Source: Pantoea rodasii (GTDB lineage Bacteria > Pseudomonadota > Gammaproteobacteria > Enterobacterales > Enterobacteriaceae). From it: a DNA stretch of 64,000 nucleotides. This document shows positions 10,031-22,900 of the stretch, one piece after another. Every line of letters starts with the position of its first letter. The first letter of the stretch is position 1. The position numbers and the translations under genes are program-made. Location: NCBI RefSeq assembly GCF_002095465.1, contig NZ_MLFP01000001.1, positions 310,001 through 374,000 on the forward strand, in the 5' to 3' direction. The notes under the pieces are model-generated. The model had not been told where the DNA came from, did not search any database, and saw only the letters and a list, made by a program, of their open reading frames with translations.

Positions 10031-10701
10031 CCTCATTCAATTTTCTTATTTCTCCGATCTTTTATTTGAAGTGTGATGAAGATCACTCTCGATAAATGTT
10101 AATCGGCGATTGATAACTCGCGCCTTAAATACGCCTTTTCTATCTCCTTCATTTTTATTCATAAAGCCAAAACACCGCTGCGCTTGAAGCGGCAATAACC
10201 TTGCATTAGCTACTGATTTCGTAAGGATTAGACAGTCATTCTGTTATGTTTTTCCACTAATGCATAATGAAAATTTAAACATTAAGGATTGAATAGTCCT
10301 TTAGTGTAACTATATTTTCTAGCGCTTTTTGGAATGACGCATTCCAGAACAAAAAAATTGCATTTTGGGATGCCAATATCTTTATAGGATAATCCATTAA
10401 AATTTTATCGTTTAAAATCAATTAATTCGTTGTTTTTAAATCTGTCAAGATTGGCAGTAACTTAAATTTTTCTAGGAATTATCTGATCCTTTTGTGAAAG
10501 TAAAAGAAATTCAGCAGCGAAATTGATAGTTTTAAACGATTAAAGTAGGTACTGGTCTTTACTGAAATCTATTTTGCAAACTGTAAGCTGTACGTTAGGC
10601 TTCAGTTAACGTGTTAAGTTTTATCGATGTTTCCCTTACATCTCACATGAGTAATCCTGACATTTCAGGGGTATCAGTTAGTTGCGAGAAGGGACCGTAA
10701 A
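10031..10701. other. AT-rich leader region of the adhesin locus, no gene
   Basis: About 670 bases, clearly more AT-rich than speA, with no credible ORF on either strand. It marks the left boundary of the accessory block and must hold the promoter of the EAL gene, and perhaps of the adhesin. I see no integrase, tRNA gene, IS end or clear direct repeat here that would explain how the block was acquired. Confidence 0.6.
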
Positions 10702-11398
10702 ATGAGCAATCAACCCGATTACATTTTCATGCTAGAGCCCGTTCACGGTAAAGCTGACGAGTTGATTGCCTGGGAATTGTTAACACGGTTTTCAGATGAT
10801 GCAGATATTAATAATAAACGTAACCCTAGCAGAGATGAAGGGTTCTTCAGTCGGCTTCCTGCTGACGAGAAATGGCAGTTATTCCTCCACCAGATCGGAA
10901 AACTTATTCAGCTATACCAGAAAGGGTTTGATCAGATAGTCAGTGTAAATGTGGATAGAGATATCGTCGCCGGCATTTTTGAAGATGCTGAAATACAAGA
11001 AAAACTGGCGAAAATGACGTTGTTACGTTTAGAGATCTCGGCCTTCTTTACCGCGCGGTTTAACAGCGCAGATCTGCTGATATTAAAAGGCGTCGCAAAA
11101 CTGACGCCCGCCCCTTTATGGCTTGATGACTTTGGTCCGGGTTATTCCAACCTGACCATGCTTGATAGCGGGATATTTGAAATCGTCAAGATTGATAAAA
11201 GATTTTTTTGGCAATTTTGGCGACGGTCACATTTTTGACACGCTGCTCAGCCACCTCAACCAATTATGCGATGGCGTGATTGTGGAAGGGGTTGAATCCC
11301 AGTCACACCTTGACCTGCTGGCACATAAAGCGGTGTTCGGTATGCAGGGTTATCACTGGCAGAGTGTCTATCTAGGTGATTTTATTAAGCAATCCTGA
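10702..11398 (+). pseudogene. EAL-domain c-di-GMP phosphodiesterase, broken by one frameshift
   Basis: ATG follows GAGAAGGGACC. Frame 1 encodes 178 residues (10702-11238) and frame 2 completes the domain (to 11398). Reading across gives a single EAL domain of about 231 residues with no sensor domain: WELLTRF (EAL position), VSVNVD (Asn), RLEIS (Glu), LWLDDFGPGYSNL (Asp pair), VKIDK (Lys), VEGVES (Glu) and MQGYHW (Gln). All metal- and substrate-binding positions are present, so the intact protein could be an active phosphodiesterase. The break lies in AAAAGATTTTTTT at 11197-11209. Its location next to a BapA/LapA-type adhesin suggests it lowers c-di-GMP to influence adhesin production or retention. 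As sequenced, the product stops before VEGVES and would be inactive. Confidence 0.8.
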
Positions 11399-11437
11399 AA
11401 TGGCTCGGGTTCGTTCAATACTCTCGGGGAAGAAAAA

Positions 11438-11617
11438 ATGTCTAAGCATGGGTTCAACGCGTTCCATCTGATTTGCGCCCGTCCAATGGAAAATAAAGAC
11501 ATTTTTCCCATCGTATTACTGCGAAATAAATCCAGCTCACTTTCCGGGTGGAGGCTTAATGCGGCTCAGCGCAACTTCATCATCAGCTTGTATGAGGTTG
11601 ACCCAGAGAAAAAGTGA
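11438..11617 (+). CDS. Small protein of 59 residues between the EAL gene and the adhesin
   Basis: Starts MSKHGFNAFHLICARPM after GGGGAAG and ends LYEVDPEKK. There is no signal peptide or membrane helix. It is a short basic/acidic soluble protein I do not recognise. It lies 39 bp after the EAL gene and 91 bp before the adhesin ATG, on the same strand, so it is probably in the same transcript. It could be a small regulator or a remnant of a larger gene. Confidence 0.5.
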   Translation: MSKHGFNAFHLICARPMENKDIFPIVLLRNKSSSLSGWRLNAAQRNFIISLYEVDPEKK

Positions 11618-11708
11618 ATAAACGCATGGGTTATTCACTATTGAAGCCGGTATCTGCGGATACCGGACGTTTTTATGGAATTTAATAACTGTGCGGGATT
11701 TCGATAAA

Positions 11709-12134
11709 ATGAATAATATCTCTATCACTCCTAAAGGTGGGACGGTTGACACAGTAGTCAATGGCAGCCAAGTCAATTTAACCGCACCCAGTGTGGTTAA
11801 ACTTCACCTTAATCAATCAGATATTAAGTCTTTCACACGCAATGGTAATGATTTAGTTGTCACCACCAAGTCTGGTGACGTCGTGGTTATACATAATTTT
11901 TACACCGCAGCGGGCGACAGCGATTTGGTGCTGCAGGACGATAAAGGCGCGCTGTGGTGGGTTGAAGATCCAGGCACTGATGCATTCCAGTACGTCAACA
12001 TCGACAGCACTGAAGGGCTGTTAGCGGAAAACACCACCAACGACGGCACGATTGCCGCCTTTTGGTATCGGTGGTGCTGCGCTGGCGGGATTGGGTGCGA
12101 TGTTTGCCGGTGCATCCGGCGGCGGCGGCGGTAA
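11709..12134 (+). CDS. Giant BapA/LapA-type adhesin, N-terminal fragment (frame 1)
   Basis: Start chosen at MNNISITPKGG; six codons upstream are open. The segment has the BapA-type N-terminus: VKLHLNQSDIKSFTRNGNDLVVTT, VVIHNFY, DKGALWWVEDP. In this family the region precedes a Gly-rich linker and is thought to hold the C-terminally exported protein at the cell surface. The sensible frame is lost at TTTT (12060-12063): one T too many turns FGIGGAALAG into out-of-frame sequence ending at 12134. As sequenced, translation from the natural start gives only about 141 residues. Confidence 0.85.
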   Translation: MNNISITPKGGTVDTVVNGSQVNLTAPSVVKLHLNQSDIKSFTRNGNDLVVTTKSGDVVVIHNFYTAAGDSDLVLQDDKGALWWVEDPGTDAFQYVNIDSTEGLLAENTTNDGTIAAFWYRWCCAGGIGCDVCRCIRRRRR

Positions 12135-13923
12135 CGCGGCGGTCGGTGATGGTAATACCGGCGGCGGCGACAATGGCGGCGGGAATAACGGTGGGGGTAA
12201 CAATGGTGGCGGTAACAATGGTGGGGGCAACAATGGCGGGGGCGATACCACGCCACCAAGCGCCGTCACTAACCTGGTAGTCAGCGATAACGTTGGCCCT
12301 TATCAGGGCGCGATCACTTCAGGCTCCGTCACCGATGACAACACACCAACCTTAAGTGGCAGCGGCGAAGTCGGTGCCATTATTCGTGTTTATGACGGCA
12401 CAACGTTGCTGGGCTCTGCTGTCGTTGGGGCTAATGGTACATGGACCTTCACCTCGCCAGCATTGGCAGACGGTTCACACAGCCTGACCGTGACGGCAAC
12501 GGATGCGGCCGGCAATACCAGTGCGGCAAGCGATCCCATCACTTTCACCGTGGACACTACCGCGCCGGAAGCGGTAAGCGATCTCAATGTCGGGAATAAT
12601 GCAGGCTCCGTGGTGGTGCCGATCACTAACGGCGGTTCGACCAATGACACCACGCCGGTGCTGAGTGGCAGAGGCGAAGTGGGCAGTATTATCACTATTC
12701 GTGATGGCGACACCGTTCTTGGCAGCGTGACGGTCGGCAGCAACGGTAGCTGGAGCTTCACCAGCCCAGAGTTAGCGCAGGGTAGCCATACCATCAGCAT
12801 CACTTCGACGGATGCAGCGGGCAACACCAGTGCAGCCACCACCATTACCTTCACGGTCGATACCGAGGCACCGGCTAGCGCTACGGGTCTGACTTTAAGC
12901 GGGGATGCTGACGGCACAGCAACAACGGTGACTAGCGGCGGAACGACCGATGACAGCACGCCAACCCTGAGCGGGTCGGGTGAAGTGGGTGCGGTGATTA
13001 GCGTTTATGACAACAACACCCTGATTGGATCGGCGGTGGTTGGCAGCAATGGCACCTGGAGCTTCACCACACCAGCCCTCAGCAACGGCGCGCACAGCCT
13101 GACCGTGACGCAGACCGATGCTGCCGGCAACGTCAGTTCCGTATCTGATGCGTTTGATTTTACCGTGCAGGCTGGTCTGCCTCCAGCCACCACCTCACTG
13201 GAAATCACCGACGATTCCGGCAGCACCCTGGTGCAGCTGACTAACGGATCCAGCACTCATGACAGCACGCCAACCCTGAGTGGCCTTGCTTTTGCCGGTG
13301 CGCTGATCACCCTATACAACGGCACTACAGAAATTGGCAGTGTGGTGGCGGGCGCGGATGGACAGTGGAGCTTCACGCCAGCTGCACTAGCGGATGGCTC
13401 CTATAGCTTCCATGCCTCTGTAACCGATACCGATGGCACCGTGACACAAACGCCTACCATCGTGATCACTATCGACACCGTGGTACCGGATGCGGCAACG
13501 GGCCTGCAGCTCAGTGACAATGATAGTGGAGTGGTAGAGCCGATTGCTTCTGGTGGCGCAACCAACACCACGACGCCAGTGTTGAGCGGCACGGCTGAAC
13601 CCGGCAGTACTGTCACCGTTCGTGATGGCAATACGGTGCTCGGTACCGCAACCGTGGGCAGCAATGGCAGCTGGAGCTTCACTTCACCAACGCTGTCTGA
13701 GGGTAATCACAGCCTCACCACCACCGTGACCGATCCCGCAGGCAATACCAGCCCTGCTTCCGATCCTATTACCTTTACCGTGGATACTCAGGCTCCTGCA
13801 GGTGCCAGCGATCTGGTGATCAGCGATAATGTTGGCGCATCAACGGGGCCCTCACCGCAGGCGCAATCACTGACGACAGCACGCCAACCCTCAGCGGTAA
13901 AGCTGAAGCCAATGGCATCGTGA
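12052..13923 (+). CDS. Giant adhesin, second fragment (linker and first Ig-like repeats)
   Basis: True continuation of the N-terminal fragment after the T-run break. It opens with a hydrophobic Gly/Ala stretch (GGAALAGLGAMFAGASGGGG), then a Gly/Asn linker of five 15-bp repeats, then about five Ig-like repeats of roughly 100 residues each (pattern TVDTxAPxAVSxLxVxDN...DDxTPTLSGxGE...YDGTTLLGS...WSFTxPxLxxGxHxLT). The frame is lost again at GGGGCCC (13845-13851), where one more G would restore STGALTAGAITDDSTPTLSG in the third fragment. The reported start is not a natural initiation site. Confidence 0.8.
   Translation: MPPFGIGGAALAGLGAMFAGASGGGGGNAAVGDGNTGGGDNGGGNNGGGNNGGGNNGGGNNGGGDTTPPSAVTNLVVSDNVGPYQGAITSGSVTDDNTPTLSGSGEVGAIIRVYDGTTLLGSAVVGANGTWTFTSPALADGSHSLTVTATDAAGNTSAASDPITFTVDTTAPEAVSDLNVGNNAGSVVVPITNGGSTNDTTPVLSGRGEVGSIITIRDGDTVLGSVTVGSNGSWSFTSPELAQGSHTISITSTDAAGNTSAATTITFTVDTEAPASATGLTLSGDADGTATTVTSGGTTDDSTPTLSGSGEVGAVISVYDNNTLIGSAVVGSNGTWSFTTPALSNGAHSLTVTQTDAAGNVSSVSDAFDFTVQAGLPPATTSLEITDDSGSTLVQLTNGSSTHDSTPTLSGLAFAGALITLYNGTTEIGSVVAGADGQWSFTPAALADGSYSFHASVTDTDGTVTQTPTIVITIDTVVPDAATGLQLSDNDSGVVEPIASGGATNTTTPVLSGTAEPGSTVTVRDGNTVLGTATVGSNGSWSFTSPTLSEGNHSLTTTVTDPAGNTSPASDPITFTVDTQAPAGASDLVISDNVGASTGPSPQAQSLTTARQPSAVKLKPMAS
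12170..12244 (+). repeat. Five 15-bp tandem repeats encoding a Gly/Asn linker
   Basis: Five units of the form AAC-AAT-GGT-GGN-GGN at 12170, 12185, 12200, 12215 and 12230. The unit length is a multiple of three, so copy-number change would lengthen or shorten the linker between the retention module and the Ig-like stalk without breaking the frame. Confidence 0.9.
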
Positions 13924-16900
13924 AAGTTTATGATGGCACCACGCTGCTCGGCAGTGTAGCGGCCGATGGCGATGGCAACTGGAGCTTCACCACCCCAACG
14001 CTGAGTAACGGCGCGCATACGCTGAGTGTGACAGTCACGGATGCGGCGGGCAACGTCAGCCCAGCCACTACCGGATTCGGCCTGACTGTGGAGGCTGGCG
14101 TACCGCCGACCACCAGCACCCTGCAGGTCACTGACGACAGCGGCAGTACGCTGAAAGTGCTGCCAGATGGCTCCAGCACGCATGACAAAACGCCAGTGCT
14201 GAGCGGCCTGGCAGCCGCCGGGGATATCATTACGCTGTACAACGGCACTGTCGTGATCGGCAGTACCACGGCAGGTACGGATGGCCAATGGAGCTTCACG
14301 CCCGCCACGCTGGCAGATGGCGCTTACTCCTTCCATGCGGTTGCCACCGACAGCACCGGAAATCCGACCAACTCTGTCACCATCAATATCACCATCGATA
14401 GCGTTGCACCTGCAGCGGCTGGCGATCTGCAGCTGAGCAACAACAACGGCAGCACGGTGACACCGATCGCGGCGGGCGGCACCACCAGTGATAATACGCC
14501 AGTGCTGAGCGGCACGGCCGAAGCTGGCAGCACCGTTACCGTGCGTGATGGCGATAATGTGTTGGGCACCGTTACCGTTGGAAGCAATGGTAGCTGGAGC
14601 TTTACCTCACCGGCACTCGGTGAAGGCAACCACAGCCTGACCACTACCGTGACCGACGCAGCAGGCAATACTGGCCCAGCCTCTTCTCCGATTGCGGTCA
14701 CCGTGGATACTACGCCGCCAGCCGCCGTCAGTGGATTGGTGGTGACGGATAATGTAGGTGATTCGCAGGGTGAACTGACTTCAGGAGCAATCACTGATGA
14801 CAACACACCAACGCTTAGCGGTACCGGCGAGCCGAATGCGCTGCTGAGTATCTATGATGGCACCACGTTGCTGGGTAATGCCACCGTTGGTGTTGATGGC
14901 ACATGGAGCTTCACCACACCGTCGCTGAGCAACGGTTCGCATAGCTTCACCATCACGGCCACGGATGCCGCAGGCAACGTCGGACCGGCCAGCCCTCCGT
15001 TTATTGTTGATATTGAAGCGAATCTGCCAACGGCCAGTGACTCACTGGAAGTGATCGATGATAACGGTAACACCGTTGAGCCATTGGTTGATGGAGCCAG
15101 CACCAACGACCCTACGCCAGTCATTATCGGTTCGGCTAGCGCGGGTAATATCATCACGCTGTATGACGGTAACCAACTGCTCGGCAGCACCACAGCAGGT
15201 AGCAACGGCCAATGGTCGTTCAGAACGGGTATCTTGAGCGATGGGCCTCACGCCATCCACGGCACCATCACCGATGCCGCAGGCAACGTCACCGACACCG
15301 TCACCATTAATATCACCGTGGATACCATCGCACCTGATGCGGTGAGCGGCTTGCAGGTCACTAACGATGCGGGCAACACATCAGTGCCGATTACCGCTGG
15401 CAGCGTCACCAGTGATGCATCGCCCGTCCTGAGCGGCAGCGCAGAAGCGGGCAGTGTGGTAACTATTCGTGATGGGAATACCGTGCTGGGTTCTGTTGCG
15501 GTTGGCAGCAATGGCAACTGGAGCTTTACCTCCCCAACACTGGGTGATGGCAGCCACAGCCTGACCGCCACCGTCACCGATGTTGCGGGTAATAGCAGTC
15601 CGGCCACCACACCCGTTACCTTCACCGTTGATACCACCGCGCCAGCGGCAGCCAGCGGCCTGGTCGTGACCGATGATGTGGGCACCAGCACCGGTGCGCT
15701 GACTTCCGGTGCGACCACCGATGACAGCACGCCAACGCTGAGCGGTACGGCAGAAGCGGGCAGCATCGTGAAGGTTTACGATGGCAGCACGTTGCTGGGT
15801 TCAGCGTCGGTAGGGACCGACGGCAACTGGAACTTCACGCCTGCGTCTCCGCTCACCAACGGCCAGCATAACCTCACAACCACGGTGACCGATGCTGCAG
15901 GCAACGTTAGCCCGGCATCACCAGCCTTTACGGTTAACATTGATGCTGGCGTTCCTGCCACCAATGAACTCATTGTGGTGGCGGACGACAGCGGCAGTAC
16001 GATTGTGCAGCTGACGGACAACTCCAGCACCCACGACAGCACGCCAGTATTGAGCGGTCTGGCTGGTGCGGGTGATCTGATCACCATTTACAACGGCACA
16101 ACCGTGCTCGGCAGCGTCACCGCAGGTAGCAATGGGCAGTGGAACTTCACCCCAACAACACTCGTTGACGGCACTTATGCCTTCCATGCCACCGCCACTA
16201 ACCCAACAACCGGTGTGGTCACGGATACCCCAACCATCAATGTCACCATTGATACCGTTGCGCCAGCAGCACCAACGGACGTTGGGTTGACCAATGGTGA
16301 TGGCGATCCTATTCCATCTGGCAGCAGCACTAATACCAATACGCCAACCCTGGAAGGGAGCGGTGAGCCCGGCGGCACCGTCACCATTACGGATGGCACT
16401 ACCGTCATCGGTACCACTACGGTCGGCGACGATGGCACCTGGACTTACACCACGCCAACGTTGAGCGACGGCAACCACAGTCTGACCACCACAGTGACCG
16501 ACCCGGCGGGCAACACGGGGCCGGCTTCGACGGCGGTCACCGTGACTGTCGATACACAGCCTCCGGCAGCGGCGGGCAATCTCCAGCTCAGCAATGATGG
16601 CGGCACGCCAATCGTGGCGGGTACCAGCACCAATGACAATACGCCAACGCTGAATGGCACCGCAGAGCCAGGCAGTACCGTTACCGTTTCTGATGGTGGC
16701 ACGGTATTGGGCACAGCGACCACAGGCAGCGATGGCACCTGGAGCTTTACGCCAACGGATCCCCTTGACGATGGCAGCCATAGCCTGACCACCACAGTGA
16801 CCGACCCGGCGGGTAACACCGGACCGGTTAGCACACCAGTCATTGTGACAGTCGATACTGCGGCGCCAGCTGTAGCAACCGGTGTGCAGTTGAGCAATGA

Positions 16901-19900
16901 CTCGAGCGGCACGGCGGTACCGATCACCAACGGCACCACCAATGACACCACACCAGTACTGAGTGGCCGAGCCGAACCTGGCAGCACCGTCAATGTATCT
17001 GACAACGGTACTGTTATTGGCTCCACCACGGTGGGTAATGACGGCAACTGGAGCTTTACGCCAACTTCACCGTTGGGCGATGGCAGCCACAGCCTCACCA
17101 CTACAGTAACTGACCCTGCGGGCAATACGGGTGCGGCAACCACGCCAATCACCGTCACCGTTGATACCACCATCCCTGCTGCACCGGGTGGTGTGGCGCT
17201 GAGCAACGATGAGAGCGGCACTGCTGTACCGATTACCTCCGGCACGGCAACGAATGATGCCACTCCAGTTCTGAGCGGATCCGCGGCGGCAGGTAGCACT
17301 ATCACCGTCTCTGATGGCGGCACCGTGCTGGGCACAGTGGTTGTCGGCGCGGGCGGCACCTGGAGCTTCACCCCAACCGATCCATTGGGTGAGGGCAACC
17401 ACAGCATTACCGCAACCACCACCAGTCCTGCCGGTAATACCAGCGGTCCATCGACGCCTATCGTGATCACCGTAGACACCACCGCACCTGGCGCAGCGAT
17501 TGGTTTGCAGCTCAATAATGACACCAGCGGCACGCCGGTCCCTATTACCGCCGGTGGCACCACTAATGACACCACGCCTGTTCTGAGTGGTACCGCTGAA
17601 CCGGGCAGCACTGTGACCGTTTCTGACAATGGCACCGAGTTGGGAACGGCCATCGTTGGCAGCAATGGTAGCTGGAGCTTTACCCCAACGACACCACTGG
17701 AGACGGGTCCACATAGCCTGACGACCACCGTGACGGATCCGGCAGGTAACACGGGTGTGGCATCAACAGCAATTGCCTTCAACGTTGATACGACACAGCC
17801 AGACCCGGCAAGTGGTCTGGTATTGAACAATGACATCACCGGCACGCCAGTGCCGATTACCAATGGCGCAACCAATGACACCACGCCGGTATTAACGGGT
17901 TCAGCCGAAGCGGGCAGCACGGTCACCGTACTGGATGGCACTACGGTGCTGGGCTCTGTGGTGGTGGGCAGCGGTGGTACCTGGAGCTTTACCACTCCGG
18001 CCTTGAGCCAGGGTGAGCACAGCCTGACCACCACCGTGACCAGCCCAATTGGTAACGTCAGCGACGCTTCAGCGCCGATCGTCGTCAATGTGGATACTCA
18101 GGCACCGGCTTCTGCGGGCGGTCTGCAGTTCACCACTGACGATGGCACACCAATCGCTACTGGCGGATCCACTAGTGATACCACGCCAACCCTGAGCGGA
18201 ACGGCGGAAGTAGGCAGTACGGTCACCATCTCTGAAGGCACCACCGTGCTTGGCTCCGTCGTGGTCGGCAGCGGGGGGACCTGGAGCTTCACTCCAACAA
18301 CGCCGCTGGAAGAGGGCAGTCACAGTCTGACCACCGTGGTCACTGACCCGGCAGGCAACAGCAGTGCGCCAACCTCTGAAGTGATTGTCATTGTCGATAG
18401 CACCTCACCGGGTGAAGTTGGCAACCTGCAACTCAGTGATGACTCAACGGGTGTGGCGGTGCCTATTACCGCAGGCAGTGCCACTAACGATGCTACGCCA
18501 GTGCTCAGCGGCACCGCTGAGGCGGGCAGCATCGTCACCGTGAGTGATAACGGTAGCGTATTAGGCACAGCCATAGTTGGCAGTGACGGTAACTGGAGCT
18601 TCACGCCGACAACGGCGTTGGGTGATGGCCCACACAGCCTGACCACCATCGTCACCGATGCAACCGGCAACGCCGGTCCTGCATCGCCAGCGTTTGAGTT
18701 CAGCGTGGATACTATTGCACCAGAGGCTGCCAATGCGGTGGTGCTGAATAATAACAATGGCAATACCGACATACCGATCACCAACAATGGTGCCACTAAT
18801 GACACCACGCCGGTACTGAGCGGCACGGCAGAAGAGGGCAGCATCATCACCGTGCGTGATGGTGATACCGTGCTCGGCACCGTGCTGGTCACAGATGAAG
18901 GTACATGGAGCTTCACTTCACCTGCGCTCAGTCAGGGTTCGCACAGCCTCACCGCAACCGTGACGGACGCAGCAGGCAACAGCAGTGCACCTTCTACGGC
19001 AATCACCTTTACCGTCGATACCCAGGCGCCAAACACCGCGGGTGCCGTGCAGTTGAGCAATGATACCAGCGGCACGCCTGTACCGATCGCCGCCGGAAGT
19101 GTCACCAATGACAATACGCCAGTACTGAGCGGTACGGCGGAAGTGGGCACAACAGTTACCATCCTTGATGGCAGTAATGTGCTGGGCACCGTGGTTGTGG
19201 GAACCGGCGGCACCTGGACCTTCACGCCTGCATTGGTGTTGGGCGAGGGTGCGCATAGCATCACCACGACCGTTACCGATGCCGCTGGCAACGTCAGTGC
19301 GCCATCGGCGGCAATTGGCTTTACCGTGGACAGCTCACCGCCAGCGACACCAGTGGTGACCAGCCTCAGCAACAACAACGGCGGTACTGCCGTGGTGTTC
19401 ACGGCGGGCAGCACCACCAATGACTCAACGCCAGTGATTCGCGGTACCGGTGAAATCGGTGCCACCGTGACCATTAGTGATGGCAGTACGGTTCTGGGTA
19501 CGGCGATCGTCGGCACCAACGGCATCTGGCGCTTCGAGCCGACTACGGCGCTGGGCCAGGGCAGCCACACTCTGACCGTTACCGCAACCGACACCGCAGG
19601 CAACAGCAGTGCACCTTCTGCGGGCATCACTTTCAACGTCGATACCATTGCGCCTAACGCTATTAATGATTTGGTGGCGAAAGATGACGCGGGTAATACG
19701 CTAACCGGTGTGACCAACGACAGCACGCCATCCCTGAGCGGCACGGCGGAAGTGGGCAGTATCATCAAAGTTTACGATGGCACCACCCTGATCGGTTCGA
19801 CGCAGGCTGGCACTGGCGGTGCCTGGAACTTCACCACTCAAACCTTGACCGACGGCGCGCATACGCTGACTGCCACCGCCACCGATACGGCAGGTAACGT

Positions 19901-22900
19901 CAGTGCGGCGGGTAATGCGGTAACGGTGACAGTGGATACCTCCATTCCGTTAACGCCAGATTTTGTGGTGAACAACAACGATGTCGACCCAGTAGTGCCT
20001 GTGGCGAACAATGGCTACACCAACGACAACACACCAGTGTTGAGTGGTACCGCTACGGCTAACAGCGTGGTCACCATTTATGATGGCAGCACCGCCATTG
20101 GTAGCGTCACCGCCAATGCGCAGGGCGGCTGGAGTTTCACCACCGCTGCACTGGATGACGGCGCGCATCCATTAACTATTACGGTGACGGATTCTGCCGG
20201 TAACGTCAGCCCGGCTTCTTCTGTGGTCACGGTCAATGTTGATACCGTGGTGCCAGATGTGGCGCAGGGCGTTACCGTTAACAACAATGCAGGCAGCACG
20301 CTGGTGCCAATTGTTGCTGATGGCGCGACCAACGACACCACACCACAACTGACCGGCAGTGCCGAAGTGGGCAGTATCGTCAGAATTTATGACGGCACTG
20401 ATGAAATCGGTTCGGTATTGGTGGGCAGCACCGGTAACTGGAGCTACACCACTGATCCTCTCCCGCAGGGTGAGCACAACCTGAGTGTCACCGTCACTGA
20501 TGCGGCGGGCAACATCAGCGGTAATTCACCAACCCTGACCTTCACGGTGGATAGCGAAGCACCGAATGCGGCAACGGGTCTGGCGCTGGCCAATAACAAC
20601 AGCGGCACAGATGTCCCTATCGCCAATAACGGCACCACGAATGACAACACACCAGTACTGAGTGGTACGGCGGAAGCGAACAGCACCATTATTGTTTCCG
20701 ATGGGCTGACCGTGTTGGGTACGGCGACTGCTGGATCGAATGGCGCATGGAGTTTCTCCCCAACCCTCACAGACGGCACCCACAATCTGAGCGTGGTGGT
20801 ACAGGATGCGGCAGGCAATACCAGCCCGGCCAGTACAACGGTTACCGTCACGGTTGATACGGTTGCTCCATCAGCCGTGACCGAACTGACGTTGACCAAT
20901 AATATTGGCGGCGGCTCGGTTAACATTCCTGATGGCGGGTTGACCAATGACAGCACACCCGTGCTGGGCGGTAACGGCGAGGTGGGCAGCATTATCACCA
21001 TCTCTGACGCAAGCGGAGTGCTGGGTTCCACCACCGTGGGTACAGGCGGCACCTGGAGCTTTACTCCGGCGACGGCGCTGGCAGATGGTTCGCATACCTT
21101 TAGTATCAGTGCGTCCGATGCGGCCGGTAACGTCAGTGGTACTGCCACCATCAGTGCGGTGATTGATGCCACACCACCTGCAATACCAGGCGCTATTGTT
21201 GCCACTAATGACGATGGCACAACGCCTGTTGTTATCGGCAGCAATACCATTACTAATGACAACACGCCATTCCTGACGGGGACAGGTGACGCGGGTAGTA
21301 TCATCAAGATTTATAATGGCACTGTTGAATTAGGTAGCACAGCGGTGGGGGGTAACGGTCAGTGGAGCTTCAGCGTACCGACATTAGCTGATACCACTTA
21401 CACTCTGACGGCGACCGCCACGGATGCTGCCGGTAACGTCAGCCAGGCCTCTACTCCGATCACCTTTACCGTGGATGCGACACCGCCAGACACACCAACG
21501 CTGGTGGTGACCAACGACATCACTTCCGCCGTTGTTGCCAACAATGGACTGACCAACGACAGCACGCCTTCACTGAGCGGTAACGCGGAGGCGAGCAGCC
21601 TGGTGACCATTTACGATGGCACCACGGTGATTGGCTCAACCACGGCCACCAGCGGCGGGACCTGGTCCTTCACATCCCCAACCCTGACGGACGGTTCGCA
21701 TACCTTAACCGTCACCGTGACGGATGAGGTCGGCAACGTCAGTACCTCCGGTGCGACTATTGTGCGCGTCGATGCCACACCGCCGCAGCCGGCTAGCGAA
21801 CTGCTGTTGCAGAACAACAACGGAGCGCCAGAAACCACCATTCCGAATGGCGGTACCACCAGCGACAATACACCGGCAATCAGCGGCACGGCAGAAGCTA
21901 ACGCGATAGTCCGTGTTTATGACGGCACCACGCTGGTAGGTTCCACAACGGCAGGTACAGACGGCAGCTGGAGCATCACGACCAGCGCGCTCTCAAACGC
22001 TGCTCATACGCTGAACGTTACGGTTACGGATGCGGCGGGTAACGTGAGTGCGGAATCGTCGGTCTCGCTGACCGTGGATAACACCACGCCAGCGGAAGTC
22101 CTGACGTTCGCGATTTACAACAATGCCAATACCACGCCTGTTGAAGTGGCGAACAATGGCTTCTCCAACGACAACACGCCTGTATTGCGCGGAACCGGTG
22201 TGGCAGGCACCACCATTAATATCATTATTGATGGGGTCCAAGTCGCGACCACCACGGTGGCGAGCAATGGTGTATGGCGTTATGAAACAGCTGTTGAAGG
22301 TGATGGTCCGCACACCTATGCGGTATCGGTGACCAATGCAGCTGGCACCACTGGACCACTGACCACACCAATTGAAATAACCATTGATACCAGTGCACCG
22401 GCAACGGTGAGTACGCTGGTGGTGAGTGATAACGAAGGTGGCTCTACCGGTGATCTGACATCGGGGCAAACCACCGATGACAACACACCAATCTTCACGG
22501 GCTCAGCGGAAGCGAGCAGCACGGTATCGATCTACGATGGTACAACGCTGCTGGGTACTGCTACGGCAACGGGCGGCACATGGACATTCACACCACCGGA
22601 AGGACTGTCTAACGGTAACCATAGCTTCACCTTCACGGTGACGGATCAGGCGGGCAACGTTAGTGCTGCCAGCTCCCCGGCCTTCACGTTGAACATCGAA
22701 GCAGGCTTGCCAACCACCAGCAGTACGCTGGTTATCACTGATGACAGCGGCAGTATGCCTGTGACGCTGGCAGATGGTGCGAATACCAAAGACAACACGT
22801 TAGTGTTGACCGGTGCCGCGACTACCGGTGATGTGATTATCATTCACGACACCAGCGGTACCGGTACAGTACTGGGCAGCGCGGTCGTTGATGCCAATGG

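Noticed and set aside
10000-10700. Attachment site or tRNA-linked integration at the left edge of the accessory block
   Set aside because: No tRNA, integrase or matching direct repeat with the right edge could be seen by eye.
11900-12269. Pro-rich antisense ORFs over the Gly/Asn linker
   Set aside because: They are direct translations of the opposite strand of the GGN repeats.
11191-13860. Programmed ribosomal frameshifting in the EAL and adhesin genes
   Set aside because: The sites are short runs in different sequence contexts and in both directions (+1 and -1), without slippery heptamers plus pseudoknots. Sequencing error or mutation is simpler.
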